From assembly GCA_963814435.1 (NCBI GenBank), contig CAWFCV010000003.1, forward strand, positions 248,001-312,000: a stretch of DNA of 64,000 bases, read 5' to 3'. Positions 9,089-18,217 of this stretch are shown here, piece by piece. Each line of letters starts with the position of its first letter. The first letter of the stretch is position 1. The position numbers were made by a program, and so were the translations under genes. The notes beneath the pieces are model-generated. The model was given only the letters and a program-made list of their open reading frames with translations. It did not search any database and was not told the origin of the DNA. This DNA comes from JAEUPI01 sp963814435 (lineage in GTDB: Bacteria > Pseudomonadota > Gammaproteobacteria > Burkholderiales > Burkholderiaceae_C).

Positions 9089-9846
9089 GACTCCTTGCTC
9101 GCCAGCGCCAGGTCGCGCACCCACTCGGTGTCGCGTTCGCGTTCGAGGGCCAACGCCTGAGCGCGCGCGAACACCGTGGCAAACGCATAGGCCCAGAAGG
9201 CAAAGGTCATCAACATCATCGCAACCAGCATCGTATGTGCCATTTTCGGTGCTGCGGTCATGCTGATGGTGGCACCTTGATGCAAGGTGTTCCACCAGCG
9301 GACCGAGAAGTAAATGATCGGTACGTTGACGGCGCCGATGATGGCCAGCACTGCGCCGGCCTTGTCGCCACGCACCATGTCGTCGATCGACGCCACCAGC
9401 GCGATATAACCTAGATACAGAAACAGCAGGATCAGTTCCGACGTGAGCCGCGCGTCCCACACCCACCAGGTGCCCCAGGTGGGTTTGCCCCAGAACGCGC
9501 CCGTCCACAACGCGAGGAACGTGAACATCGCTCCGGTCGGGGCCAGCGCGCGGGCCAGCATCGAGGCCATGCGGGCATTGAACATCCAGCCCATCGCGGC
9601 CCAGAACGCCATCGCAAGGTACAGCACCATCGACATCCACGCCGCCGGTACGTGTATGAAGATGATTCGATACGACTCGCCCTGTGTGGCGTCGGTGGGT
9701 GCGACGAAAAACCCTACATAGAGCCCGGCCAATGCCAGCGCGACGGTCAGCGCCCACAGCCAGGGGTTGATCGCACCGACGAGCCGATAGAAGCGCGACG
9801 GGGCGGCGAACGTGAACCATCGGATCGGCCGGTTCATTGCGGTCAC
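9085..9846 (-). CDS. ccmC: Heme transporter/handling protein CcmC
   Basis: 253-residue membrane protein with six hydrophobic segments. It has the WWD-type motif WGTWWVWDARLTSELIL (124-140) and the two flanking heme-ligand His expected for the family, His65 in FIHVPAAW and His189 in WWNTLHQG. It loads heme on CcmE in the periplasm. Either Met1 (9846) or Met4 could be the start; Met1 overlaps the ccmB stop and is kept. Confidence 0.96.
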   Translation of the reverse strand: MTAMNRPIRWFTFAAPSRFYRLVGAINPWLWALTVALALAGLYVGFFVAPTDATQGESYRIIFIHVPAAWMSMVLYLAMAFWAAMGWMFNARMASMLARALAPTGAMFTFLALWTGAFWGKPTWGTWWVWDARLTSELILLFLYLGYIALVASIDDMVRGDKAGAVLAIIGAVNVPIIYFSVRWWNTLHQGATISMTAAPKMAHTMLVAMMLMTFAFWAYAFATVFARAQALALERERDTEWVRDLALASKES

Positions 9847-10529
9847 TCCAACGCAATGTGCAACGCAAACGAGGTGGCCAGTGGCGCCGTCAATCCGGTC
9901 AGGATGAGCAGCGCGCCCAGCAGCGAAAAGTGTCCCGAGGTCGACAACCCGCTGTCGACGGCACTCACCGCGCCGGCACCGAAGATCAAGGCCGGTACGG
10001 CCAGCGGCAGGATCAACAGGATCAGCAGCACACCGGCGCTGCGCAGCCCGAGCGTGAGCGCCGCGCCCATGCCGCCGAGCAGGCTGAGGATCGGCGTGCC
10101 CAGCAGCAGCGACGCCACCAGTGTGGCGAGCGCGACGCCGCTCATGTCCATCAGCAGGCCGATCAGCGGCGCGGCCAGCACCAGCGGCGCGCCAGTGACC
10201 GTCCAGTGCGCAGCCGCCTTCGCACTGGCCACGACGAATCCCGATTGTCCGGACAAGATCATTTGTTCGAGCGATCCATCGGCATGGTCACCGGCGTACA
10301 GGCTGGTGACCGACAACATCGACGCCAGCAGCGCACTGACCCACACCACACCCGCCGCAATCTGGCGCAGCGTCTGCGGCTCGGGCCCGACGCCCAGTGG
10401 AAACAGGCTGACGGCGACGATGAAGAACACCACCGGCAGCAACGCCTCCACCCGCCGGCGCAAGGCCAGACGCAGGTCTCGGACATACACAGCGCTGAAA
10501 GCGGCTCCCATCAATGATCGCTCAAGCAA
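9843..10529 (-). CDS. ccmB: Heme exporter membrane subunit CcmB
   Basis: 228-residue, six-span membrane protein of the CcmAB ABC complex, which drives release of holo-CcmE. It shows the CcmB features DLRLALRRR at the cytoplasmic N-terminus, then SLEQMILSGQS and a hydrophobic C-terminal half rich in Leu and Gly. It begins three bases after the ccmA stop. Met7 is an alternative start. Confidence 0.93.
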   Translation of the reverse strand: MLERSLMGAAFSAVYVRDLRLALRRRVEALLPVVFFIVAVSLFPLGVGPEPQTLRQIAAGVVWVSALLASMLSVTSLYAGDHADGSLEQMILSGQSGFVVASAKAAAHWTVTGAPLVLAAPLIGLLMDMSGVALATLVASLLLGTPILSLLGGMGAALTLGLRSAGVLLILLILPLAVPALIFGAGAVSAVDSGLSTSGHFSLLGALLILTGLTAPLATSFALHIALE

Positions 10530-10532
10530 GTT

Positions 10533-11204
10533 TCAGGCAAATGGATCTAGATCAAATTCGGCCATCGCCGGCGCATCGGCACCAGGTGCCTGGTGACTCG
10601 TCAGCAGAATGCTGCCGCCATGGGCGAGATGCCGGTGCAGCAGTTCGTTCACGGCCAGCACGCCGTCGGCATCCAGAGCGTCGTAGGGTTCGTCGAGGAT
10701 CCAGATCGACGCCTCGCGCTCGAGCGCCAGGCGTGCCAGCGTGGCCCGGCGACGTTGGCCCTGCGACAGCGTGCGCACCAGCGCTTCTCTACGCGACGCC
10801 ATGCCCACCAGGTTCAACGCCGCCTGCACCGACGCCGGGTCGCTCGGCCGCTCGTGCATGCGCGCCAGAAACGTCAGTGACTCGGTGACCGTGAGATCGT
10901 CCTTCAGGGCATTCGCGTGTCCGACGTAGACCCGCTGCTGCGCGTAGCCCGGCGCGTTGCGCACCGGCGTGTCACCCCAGAGCAACCTGCCGGCCTCGGG
11001 AATGGCTAGTCCCGCGGCCAAGCGCAACAGGCTGGTCTTGCCGCGGCCATTGCGACCGCGCAGCCATGTGGCCTGGCCCTTTCGCACTTCGAGGTTCACG
11101 CCTCTGAACAGAATTCGATTGCCGCGCCGACACGCCAGATCGATGGCTGCAAGCGTGGGCAGGCCGTCAGCACTCGTTGCGGGCACAGCGTGATTCGTCG
11201 GCAC
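10533..11204 (-). CDS. ccmA: Heme exporter ATP-binding protein CcmA
   Basis: 223-residue ABC ATPase. The Walker A motif GRNGRGKT is at 50-57, the ABC signature LSQGQRRR at 146-153 and Walker B IWILDEPYDALD at 167-178. It is short, as CcmA proteins are. It is first in the nine-gene ccm operon and its promoter must lie in the divergent intergenic region 11205-11637. Confidence 0.94.
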   Translation of the reverse strand: MPTNHAVPATSADGLPTLAAIDLACRRGNRILFRGVNLEVRKGQATWLRGRNGRGKTSLLRLAAGLAIPEAGRLLWGDTPVRNAPGYAQQRVYVGHANALKDDLTVTESLTFLARMHERPSDPASVQAALNLVGMASRREALVRTLSQGQRRRATLARLALEREASIWILDEPYDALDADGVLAVNELLHRHLAHGGSILLTSHQAPGADAPAMAEFDLDPFA

Positions 11205-11637
11205 GTTGGGTCGATGGCTTCGTCATGTGGTGGTCCGGTGAATCGCCGAGGGACTCCGGCCAGGCTTCGGACGATGATCGCGATCGACCGACCGTGGCCG
11301 CCGGCATTTCTCGGGTGCGTCGAGCGGGGAGGCAATCCGCCGCCGCCGCCGTTTCTAACCTCTTGAATGGGCACGCGTATTGTAGGTCGGCCAGGGCCGG
11401 TCGGCGCCGCACGGAGTCGGTGGCCGTGACCCGCGGGCTGCGGGCGCGACCGACGTGTCCGTCCAGGTAAGCAGACGCAAGGCATGGCTCGATTGCGTCC
11501 GGGATTCACAGCGCGTTCTCCGAGCCATCGCGGGCACCGGCTCGGTCCTCGGGCCGGGTGCGGCGCCGATAATGCAACTCGATCTGCTGCGCAGCGTGTG
11601 ACGTTGCCCGCCATCGCGCTGTCAAGGGGGAGTTGGT
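11205..11637. other. Divergent intergenic region between ccmA and the TonB-like gene
   Basis: 433 bases with no convincing gene; the open frames here lack ribosome-binding sites and recognisable products. It must hold the promoters for both flanking units. A GATAAT at 11568-11573 resembles a -10 element facing the TonB-like gene, but no matching -35 is evident. AAGGGGG at 11624-11630 is the ribosome-binding site of the rightward gene. Confidence 0.5.
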
Positions 11638-13875
11638 TTGGCCGCACGCGTCCGTCATCGGCCGCAGTCTCGTTCGCGCTCGAAGAAGCGATCCAGATTC
11701 TGGCGACGTCTGCGACGGGCCACGATCTCCATCAGAACGGCGCTGCTGATCTCGCTCACCGCTCACGCGCTTCTGCTGACGCTGCGTTTTGATGTGCCTG
11801 GCGTCGGCCTGCCAGCGGCTCGGCTGCCATGGGCAGAGCGCAGGTTGCAGGCGCCGGACATCGCCGTGGTGCTGGCGCCGCCGCCGATTCGCGACGGCCG
11901 CCGCGAGCCGACACCCGAAGCCGCGGCCGCGCGGCCGGTGGTGCCGCCCACCGCGCGGCCCACGCCTTCGGCGACACCGACCGAGCCCGCAACCACGTGG
12001 AGCGGCCTCGAAGTCGAATTGCGTGATGCCCCCGCCAGGCAGCCTGCGGATGTGCGCCAGGCACCGGCGCGACGTGCCGCTGCGACGCCCAGGAACAAGA
12101 CCGCTGCGACTGTGGCCGCGAAAGCCGCCCCTGCGGTGGCGCGCGTGTCGCCCGCTCGTCGTCGATCCGCGCCGCCCGTGCCGCAGCCCGTCAAACAGGC
12201 CGCCGTGATCGCGCAGGCGACACCGCGGGTCGAATCATTTCGCGTTCCGCAGCCGGCGGATGCTGCCGCAAGCAGCCCGGCGCCAGACCCGCCCTTGCAA
12301 GCGCCTGTCCACCCGTCGGACCTGCCGTCGTTCAATGTCGATGAGTCGACGGAGCGGGACCGTCTGGCCAAGGCTTTGGCAACGGCCGAACGCGAATTGG
12401 CCCAGCGCGCGCAGGACGCCGAGGCGCAGCTTCAAGAGGCCCTGCGCCGGGAGGCGCAGCGGCAGGAAGCCGTCCGTCAAGAGGCCGAGCGGCAGGAAGC
12501 ACAGAGGCTCGAGGCGGTGGCGCGACAGCAAGCGACGCTGCGTCAGGAGGCTCTGCAGCAGGAAGCGCAACGACAGGAGGCGCTGCAGCGCGAGATTCAG
12601 CGGCAGGAGACGCAACGCCGCGAAGCGCAACGGCAGGGGGATCTGCGGCGCGACGCCGAGCGGCAGGAAGCGGAGCGACAAGAGTCCCAGCGACTGGAAG
12701 TCGCGCGACAGGAGGCGTTGCGGCGCGAGGCACAGCAGCAAGAGCTGCAGCGGCAAGAGGCTCTGCGTCAGGAAGCGGTTCGGCAAGAGGCGCTTCGGCA
12801 GGAAACCGAGCGACGCGAGGCCCAGCGGCAGGAAGCGTTGCGGCGCGAGGCACAGCAGCAGGAAGAACAACGGCAACAGGTGCTGCGTCAGGAATCGGTT
12901 CGGCAAGAGCTGCAGCGGCAAGAGGCTCTGCGTCAGGAAGCGGTTCGGCAAGAGGCGCTTCGGCAGGAAACCGAGCGACGCGAGGCCCAGCGGCAGGAAG
13001 CGTTGCGGCGCGAGGCACAGCAGCAGGAAGAACAACGGCAACAGGTGCTGCGTCAGGAATCGGTTCGGCAAGAGGCGCTGCGGCAAGAGGCGCTGCGGCA
13101 GGAGGCACTGCGGCAGGAAGCCGAGCGACGGGAGGTGCAACGACAGGAAGCACTCCGGCGCGAGGCGCAACAGCAAGAGGCGCTTCGGCAACAGGCGCTG
13201 GCAGCGGCGCAACAGAAGGCTGCAGACGAACGTGCAGCGCTTGAACGAGATGAGCGCCAGGCCCGCGTGCAGGCCGAACAGCTGGCCGCCGAGCAAGCGG
13301 CCAGCCGCGCGCGGGAAGGCCCTCGCGCCGGCGCTGAATCCCAGGTCGGCGCTGTGGGAGTGGCGCGCCCGGGACCATCGCCGTCAGGCGCCGAGAGCCC
13401 CAGGGCGGCTCAGGGTCCGGCCCCCGAGGTCGCGGCGGCCACGAAAAAACCGATCGACAGCGTGGCCGCCCCGGCGCAACCCGTGCAGCGTTCGGCCGCT
13501 CCGCCGGAGCGCGTCAGGCGGCGCACCATCATCGGCCGCACCGACACCGACATCGTCGCGATGATGTATGCCGAGAAGTGGCGGCAGAAGGTCGAATTGA
13601 ATGCAGCGTTCGATCTGCTCAAGCAAGCCAAGACCGGACCCTACGAGAACCCGGTGGTGACCGTGGCCCTGCGCAGCGATGGCAGCGTCGAGGCGGTGAC
13701 GATCAACCGCTCCAGTGGCGTTGCGGAAATCGATCGCGCGGTGCGGGCCATCGTGATGTCGCTGTCGCCCTATCCCGCATTCCCGCGCGACCTGGCCATG
13801 GACTACGACGTGGTGGAGATCCGGCGGGTGTGGAGCTTCGACACGGCGCTGCGCCTTTTCTCAGGTGGCCGGTGA
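11638..13875 (+). CDS. TonB/TolA-like energy transducer with a very long Gln/Glu/Arg/Ala coiled coil
   Basis: 745 residues from a TTG start, supported by AAGGGGG seven bases upstream. A basic cytoplasmic N-terminus (SRSRSKKRSRFWRR) precedes a single membrane span at about 32-48, then a Pro/Ala-rich stretch. About 300 residues of low-complexity QEALRREA-type repeats follow (roughly 235-535). The C-terminal ~100 residues form a TonB-C-like domain (VTVALRSDGSVEAVTINRSS, then AIDRAV-like and VVEIRRVW segments). This is the general plan of TonB/TolA: inner-membrane anchor, rigid periplasm-spanning rod, outer-membrane contact domain. No exbB/exbD or tolQ/tolR lies nearby. An exact 165-bp duplication inside the rod suggests its length changes by slippage. 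Confidence 0.75.
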   Translation: MAARVRHRPQSRSRSKKRSRFWRRLRRATISIRTALLISLTAHALLLTLRFDVPGVGLPAARLPWAERRLQAPDIAVVLAPPPIRDGRREPTPEAAAARPVVPPTARPTPSATPTEPATTWSGLEVELRDAPARQPADVRQAPARRAAATPRNKTAATVAAKAAPAVARVSPARRRSAPPVPQPVKQAAVIAQATPRVESFRVPQPADAAASSPAPDPPLQAPVHPSDLPSFNVDESTERDRLAKALATAERELAQRAQDAEAQLQEALRREAQRQEAVRQEAERQEAQRLEAVARQQATLRQEALQQEAQRQEALQREIQRQETQRREAQRQGDLRRDAERQEAERQESQRLEVARQEALRREAQQQELQRQEALRQEAVRQEALRQETERREAQRQEALRREAQQQEEQRQQVLRQESVRQELQRQEALRQEAVRQEALRQETERREAQRQEALRREAQQQEEQRQQVLRQESVRQEALRQEALRQEALRQEAERREVQRQEALRREAQQQEALRQQALAAAQQKAADERAALERDERQARVQAEQLAAEQAASRAREGPRAGAESQVGAVGVARPGPSPSGAESPRAAQGPAPEVAAATKKPIDSVAAPAQPVQRSAAPPERVRRRTIIGRTDTDIVAMMYAEKWRQKVELNAAFDLLKQAKTGPYENPVVTVALRSDGSVEAVTINRSSGVAEIDRAVRAIVMSLSPYPAFPRDLAMDYDVVEIRRVWSFDTALRLFSGGR
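12739..13068 (+). repeat. Exact 165-bp tandem duplication inside the coiled-coil rod
   Basis: Bases 12739-12903 and 12904-13068 read as identical, both starting CAAGAGCTGCAGCGG. The copy adds exactly 55 codons and keeps the frame. It lies within a wider field of diverged QEALR-type repeats. Confidence 0.9.
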
Positions 13876-14099
13876 CAACTTTCCGGTCAGCGCACCAGGC
13901 GATGGGCGTTGCGATCCTGACGCAATCTTAAGCAACGCATACACGGAAGTTTCTACACTTCCTGTTTCAGCGCCGCACCTGCTGAGCCGCCGCGTGACGG
14001 CGCGCGATGCTAAGGTCGATCAGCTTGCGTTTACCGATGATCGTTGATTCGAACGTCGCCACCCAATCAAGCGCACCGCCGTGTGCGCAAGGAGACCCG

Positions 14100-16370
14100 A
14101 TGCGGCTTGCGCTGGTCCTTCAGGGCAACGTGTGGATGCGCCATCTGTTGCACGCGATTCGATCGCTCGTCGCCGTGGCGGCGGTGCTGCTCGGGCCCAC
14201 CGCCGACGTGCTGGCCCAATCGGGTGGAAGCTGGAACAGCGTGGGTCCCCCGGGTGGCACCGTGCTGTCGATCCTGAAGAGCCCGCGGTCCGAATCCGTG
14301 CTGTATGCGGGCACCGCCCGGAATGGTGTGTTCATGAGCGCCGATGGTGGCCAGAGCTGGTCCGCGGCGAACGCCGGCTTGGCCGTCACGGCAGGTTCGT
14401 CCGGGCGCACCGTGCGCGCACTCGTGTCGGATGGCCAATACGTCTACGCGGCCACCGAGGCGGGCCTCTTTTTCGCCGCCGCGGGCGCCGCGGCCAGCGA
14501 TGTGCCGAGCTGGAGCGCACTGAGCTCGCCGGCTGGAATGTCGACTGCCGCATACATGGCGTTCGACGATTCGACGGGTTCGCTCTTTGTCGCCGCGTCG
14601 ATCGCGACGCTCGGTGCCGTTCCGGTCGTCTTTCGCATGTCGGTTCCTGCCTTGGGCGTCGCCCCGACAGCCAACTGGGTGGCCTCGCCGTTGCCGGCCA
14701 ACACCAGCGAGTCGGCCGTCGGCGCGCTGACCGTGGTGCCGGCCAGCGGGGCGAATCCAGCCGGGCTGCTGGTCGGCGCAGCCAATCGCGTCTTCGTGGC
14801 CTCGATCGTTGCGGGCACCGCCGCGTTGAACTGGACCGACGCCGACCCGTCCGCGACGTTCTTCGCGACCGGGGCGATCGAGGCACTGCATTTCAGTGCC
14901 GATTTTTCGCAGGCCTACGCCTGCAGCGCCGGCCGGCTGTTCGTGGCCACCGATCCGTTGAACCCGGCACTGAATGCCTGGCTCCCAGCGCCGGTATCGC
15001 CGACTCCGGCGGCGCTGTTCGCCTGCGCGTCGATCACCTCCGGTGGCCTCGCCGGCGGCGCATCGCCGGTCGTGGCCGTGGCCACCAGCGCCGGCGTCTA
15101 CGTCTCGGGCGACGGCACGACGTTCAGCGCGACGAGCGCCGTCGGCGCCAGCCCTGCCGCCAACGCCATGGCCATTGCCGGGATCGGTGCACCGGCGCTG
15201 CTTGTCGGTACCGGCTTCGGGGTGGCCAGCCAGCCGCTGTCGTCGCTGTCGTCGACCTCGGCGTGGATGGCCGTCAACGGGCCAGGCGCCGTGAGCGCCG
15301 GTGGCTCGAACGGGCGCCTGAACAACGCCAACGTGACCGACAGTGCCGTGATCGGGACGTCGCTGTTCGCGGCCGTGGTGTCGGAGCAATACGCCGACGT
15401 GCTGCGCAGCAACGACGCGGGCGCCACCTGGAGCCCGACCCGCTTGAATGCGGTCGCGGGCGAGATGGTGGACATCGCTGCGCTCACCGCGGACCCGGGC
15501 AATGGCATCGTCTACGCGGCGACGAGCAATGGGGTGTTTGCACTGTCCGCCACGGCGGGAACCTGGGTCGCCGTGTCGGCGGCCAATCTGTCGAGCGGCA
15601 ACGCGCTGGTGCGCGGCGCTGCGGCGTTGTACGTCGGCACCGACGTCGGCATCTTCTCGCTGCCGCTGAGCGCCACGCCCTCGAACGTGGCAGCCACGCC
15701 GGCCGGCATCGCCGGGCTGCGGGTCAGTGCGCTGCAGGTGGCCGATGGCAAGGTCTATGCCGGAATCTTCGACTTCAACACCAGCCTGGCGTCGGTGCTG
15801 GTGGCCACCGATGGGTCTGGTGTGGCGCCCAACTGGGTTGAATTCGCCACCGGTGCGGTGGGACCGAACCGCATCTTCAGCCTCGCAGTGATTGGCAATT
15901 CATTGCTGGCGGCCACGCGGGGCGGGCTCGTTCGCGTGGCGGCGCCCGGTGGGGCCTGGACCAGCGCCAACACCAGCTCGTCGCCGACCGATTGGGTCAG
16001 CGATCCGAATGGTGTCGTGACGTCGCTGTTCAGCGACGGGACGACGGTCTATGCGGCGACGGGCAGCAACGGGATCTTTGCATCGCCGGTCGGTGCCACG
16101 TTCACCTGGACGCCATTCAATGGCACTCCGGGCCAGGCTCTGCCCGCGCTCGAAGTGCATCGACTGCGCGCCTCGGGCGCGGCGCTCTATGCGTCGACCG
16201 CCGGTGGCATCGCCGTGTTCAACGGTGGCGGCGCACCACCGGCGCCGGCTGCGCCGGCGGTCGACGGCGGCGGCGGTGGCGGCAGCGTCGACGGTTGGTC
16301 GCTGCTCGGTCTTGCGCTGCTGGTCGGTGTGCTGGGTGCGTCAAGCCGGGCGCGGCGTCGGCGGCTCTGA
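14100..16370 (+). CDS. Secreted beta-propeller (sialidase/YCF48-like) protein with C-terminal sorting-like tail
   Basis: 756 residues from the ATG at 14100, which has AAGGAG six bases upstream; an earlier in-frame Met at 14007 has no such site. A signal peptide ends near VLAQ, then repeated blades with Asp-box-like words follow, such as GVFMSADGGQSW near residue 80 and SNDAGATWSP further on. Blades also contain VYAAT/LYVGT strands typical of photosystem-assembly YCF48 or sialidase-type propellers. The tail is GGGGGGSVDGW, a hydrophobic span, then RARRRRL. That Gly-run/span/Arg-cluster pattern matches C-terminal sorting tags of the GlyGly-CTERM kind handled by rhomboid-type peptidases in other proteobacteria. 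No sialidase catalytic set was recognised. Function unknown. Confidence 0.7.
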   Translation: MRLALVLQGNVWMRHLLHAIRSLVAVAAVLLGPTADVLAQSGGSWNSVGPPGGTVLSILKSPRSESVLYAGTARNGVFMSADGGQSWSAANAGLAVTAGSSGRTVRALVSDGQYVYAATEAGLFFAAAGAAASDVPSWSALSSPAGMSTAAYMAFDDSTGSLFVAASIATLGAVPVVFRMSVPALGVAPTANWVASPLPANTSESAVGALTVVPASGANPAGLLVGAANRVFVASIVAGTAALNWTDADPSATFFATGAIEALHFSADFSQAYACSAGRLFVATDPLNPALNAWLPAPVSPTPAALFACASITSGGLAGGASPVVAVATSAGVYVSGDGTTFSATSAVGASPAANAMAIAGIGAPALLVGTGFGVASQPLSSLSSTSAWMAVNGPGAVSAGGSNGRLNNANVTDSAVIGTSLFAAVVSEQYADVLRSNDAGATWSPTRLNAVAGEMVDIAALTADPGNGIVYAATSNGVFALSATAGTWVAVSAANLSSGNALVRGAAALYVGTDVGIFSLPLSATPSNVAATPAGIAGLRVSALQVADGKVYAGIFDFNTSLASVLVATDGSGVAPNWVEFATGAVGPNRIFSLAVIGNSLLAATRGGLVRVAAPGGAWTSANTSSSPTDWVSDPNGVVTSLFSDGTTVYAATGSNGIFASPVGATFTWTPFNGTPGQALPALEVHRLRASGAALYASTAGGIAVFNGGGAPPAPAAPAVDGGGGGGSVDGWSLLGLALLVGVLGASSRARRRRL

Positions 16371-16415
16371 ACGCGTAAATGACACAAAGCGATTGCCGGG
16401 CGCCTGCGCTCGGGT

Positions 16416-17759
16416 TCAGAAGGCGTACCACGGGCCGTTGGGCGAGAGCGCCTGGCCCCAGATCGACGTGAAGACCTTGCGACCGTAAAAGAAGGGCATG
16501 CCCACAGAGAGGCTCTGCGCGCCCTGGCCCGCGCTGCCCGCCAGGTTGGCGAATGCGCTCGCGCCGGTGCTGAACAGCGTGTCGGCGCTGGACACCGTGA
16601 GGTCGAACGAACCGGTTGCGCCCGCGAAATCGGTCAAGGTCGCCGTCTGGCGCCAGGTGGCGGTCGGGCAGTACCACTGGCCCTGTTGACCGCTCGACAC
16701 CGAGCAGGCCCTTGACAACATGGGGTCGTCGAAGAACATCGCGTTCGACCCGGTGTCGATGAAGCTCTGCGGGTAGTCGCGGGCGTTGACCCGGAATGAC
16801 ACATAGAGGTAGTCGGGACTGGTCGGACGATTGTCGACTTGATACATCGTCGCCGCGGGCGGGAGCTGATTGTTGCTCTGCGTTCCGATGCCGAACACGA
16901 GACGGCCCCTGGCCACCAGCGCACCCAGCTCCGGCAGGCTCGGCATCGCGATCATCGTGCCGTTGTTGTTGACGGCGAATCGGGCCACCGGGTTCTGCAC
17001 CTGCGACGCCATCGGCACCCCCGCCGGCATGCAGGCGCCGCCGCCAGGCGGACACGAGTAGTAGACGACATAGGTGCCGGCGTAGCTGTTGGTGAGGCAG
17101 ATGACACCGCAATCGACACCCACCATGCCGATGCCCAGGATGCCGTTCGCCTGCAGCGACGCGACACTCCTCAGCAACGCGCCCTGGGCAGCGTCCCTGC
17201 AGTTCTGCGGTGTTGCATAGGCCGGCGTGGCGTCATCGTCGATCAGTTGAATGCTCAATCCCGCTGCGGTTTCGCCACCCACGTGCACATCGGCGGTGGC
17301 CAGCGGCCCCCACACCGCGCCGAGCACGAACGCATAACATTCGGCCGCGTTGCCGGCGGGCGTCCCATCCATGGCCGCCGCCACCGGGACAGCGGGCAAG
17401 CCGAGCGGGGCCTTGCTTTTCAACAGCCGCAGGCCATACGAGCCGGTGTCGAGCAGCACGTGATCAACGGTCGCGCACTGCGTCGTCGAACCCGGCGCGC
17501 AGACCGTGACCGTCACATAGGGCAGGTTGGTCACGCCGAGCGCAAACGCGTCCGTCGGCCCGCTGTCGACGACGATCTCGGTCGTGTTCGTGCCGGTCGG
17601 CGTGTCCTGCACGACTTCTTGCGCGACGCAGACGTTGGGATCCCTGCAGATGACGGTCGTCGACGATGAGTTCTCGCCGCCGCAACTGCCGAGCAGCACC
17701 GCCGCCGCCGTCAGCAGCAGCGTCGTTGCACGCCGGGTCAACGCCTCAGCGTACCGCAT
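16416..17759 (-). CDS. DUF3443 family lipoprotein with two DTG motifs (aspartic-protease-like)
   Basis: 447 residues. The signal ends in LLGSC, giving a lipidated Cys26. The family opening VVDSGPTDAFALGVTNLPYV at 64-83 is recognisable, followed by VLLDTGSYGLRLL (Asp104), ANGILGIGM near 205 and SFIDTGSNAMFF (Asp335). Two DTG(S) motifs with an intervening G-I-L-G-I-G strand echo the two lobes of pepsin-type aspartic proteases. DUF3443 is common in Burkholderiales and usually sits beside DUF2844, as here. It is the last gene of the cytochrome cluster; its start overlaps the end of the DUF2844 frame. Its catalytic nature is inference. Confidence 0.82.
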   Translation of the reverse strand: MRYAEALTRRATTLLLTAAAVLLGSCGGENSSSTTVICRDPNVCVAQEVVQDTPTGTNTTEIVVDSGPTDAFALGVTNLPYVTVTVCAPGSTTQCATVDHVLLDTGSYGLRLLKSKAPLGLPAVPVAAAMDGTPAGNAAECYAFVLGAVWGPLATADVHVGGETAAGLSIQLIDDDATPAYATPQNCRDAAQGALLRSVASLQANGILGIGMVGVDCGVICLTNSYAGTYVVYYSCPPGGGACMPAGVPMASQVQNPVARFAVNNNGTMIAMPSLPELGALVARGRLVFGIGTQSNNQLPPAATMYQVDNRPTSPDYLYVSFRVNARDYPQSFIDTGSNAMFFDDPMLSRACSVSSGQQGQWYCPTATWRQTATLTDFAGATGSFDLTVSSADTLFSTGASAFANLAGSAGQGAQSLSVGMPFFYGRKVFTSIWGQALSPNGPWYAF

Positions 17760-18217
17760 CGGATCTCGTGCCCGGCGGCAGCTGCGATTTCAGCCACGCC
17801 CTGCCGACGAATGCCCCGGGCCTGCCAGCGGAGTGCACGACGAGGTCGCCGCGATCCACCGCGGCGCTGCGTTGCAGTCCCGGCTTTCTGCGATTGCGCG
17901 GACACGCCAGCGTCGAAGTCGGCCGCGTGACGCCCGAGCATCTGGGTGAAGTCCGGTTTCAGCCGCGTGCTCCATGCCACCGCATACACGATGCCTTGCG
18001 CATTGACGAACTCGCGGATCGACGAGCCATCGGGCATGCGAATCTCGTGCACGGTGCCTCCTTGCACGGCATTGGTTGTTTGCCGCGTGGCCCGCATCCG
18101 CAACTGATCGGCCTGGACGCTGGCCACGTCGCCACCCAACACCGCCCAGGAGGGCGAGCATGACAGTGCCAAAGCCCACGCAGCCCAGTGGGTTCGTCCG
18201 CGCCCGTGCGCTCTCAT
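17746..18217 (-). pseudogene. DUF2844 family exported protein, one frameshift
   Basis: The N-terminal frame gives a signal peptide and VHEIRMPDGSSIREFVNAQG, then VYAVAWSTRLKPDFTQMLG, the DUF2844 core. After SAQSQ the family continues in the next frame: KPGLQRSAAVDRGDLVVHS, then PGAFVGRAWLKSQLPPG, ending at a TGA (17746-17748) inside the DUF3443 start. Removing one A from the AAA at 17885-17887 restores a continuous protein of about 156 residues. The family has no assigned function; co-occurrence with DUF3443 is typical. The single extra base in a homopolymer suggests a sequence error rather than a dead gene. Its start overlaps the upstream CcmI-like gene by four bases. Confidence 0.8.

Noticed and set aside
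11096..11647. Protein-coding genes in the ccmA/TonB-like intergenic region
   Set aside because: Open frames there have no ribosome-binding site, no recognisable domain, and overlap each other on both strands.
12400..13250. Dense short repeats resembling a CRISPR-like array
   Set aside because: Units are in-frame codon repeats of a coiled coil, without constant spacers or palindromic repeats.
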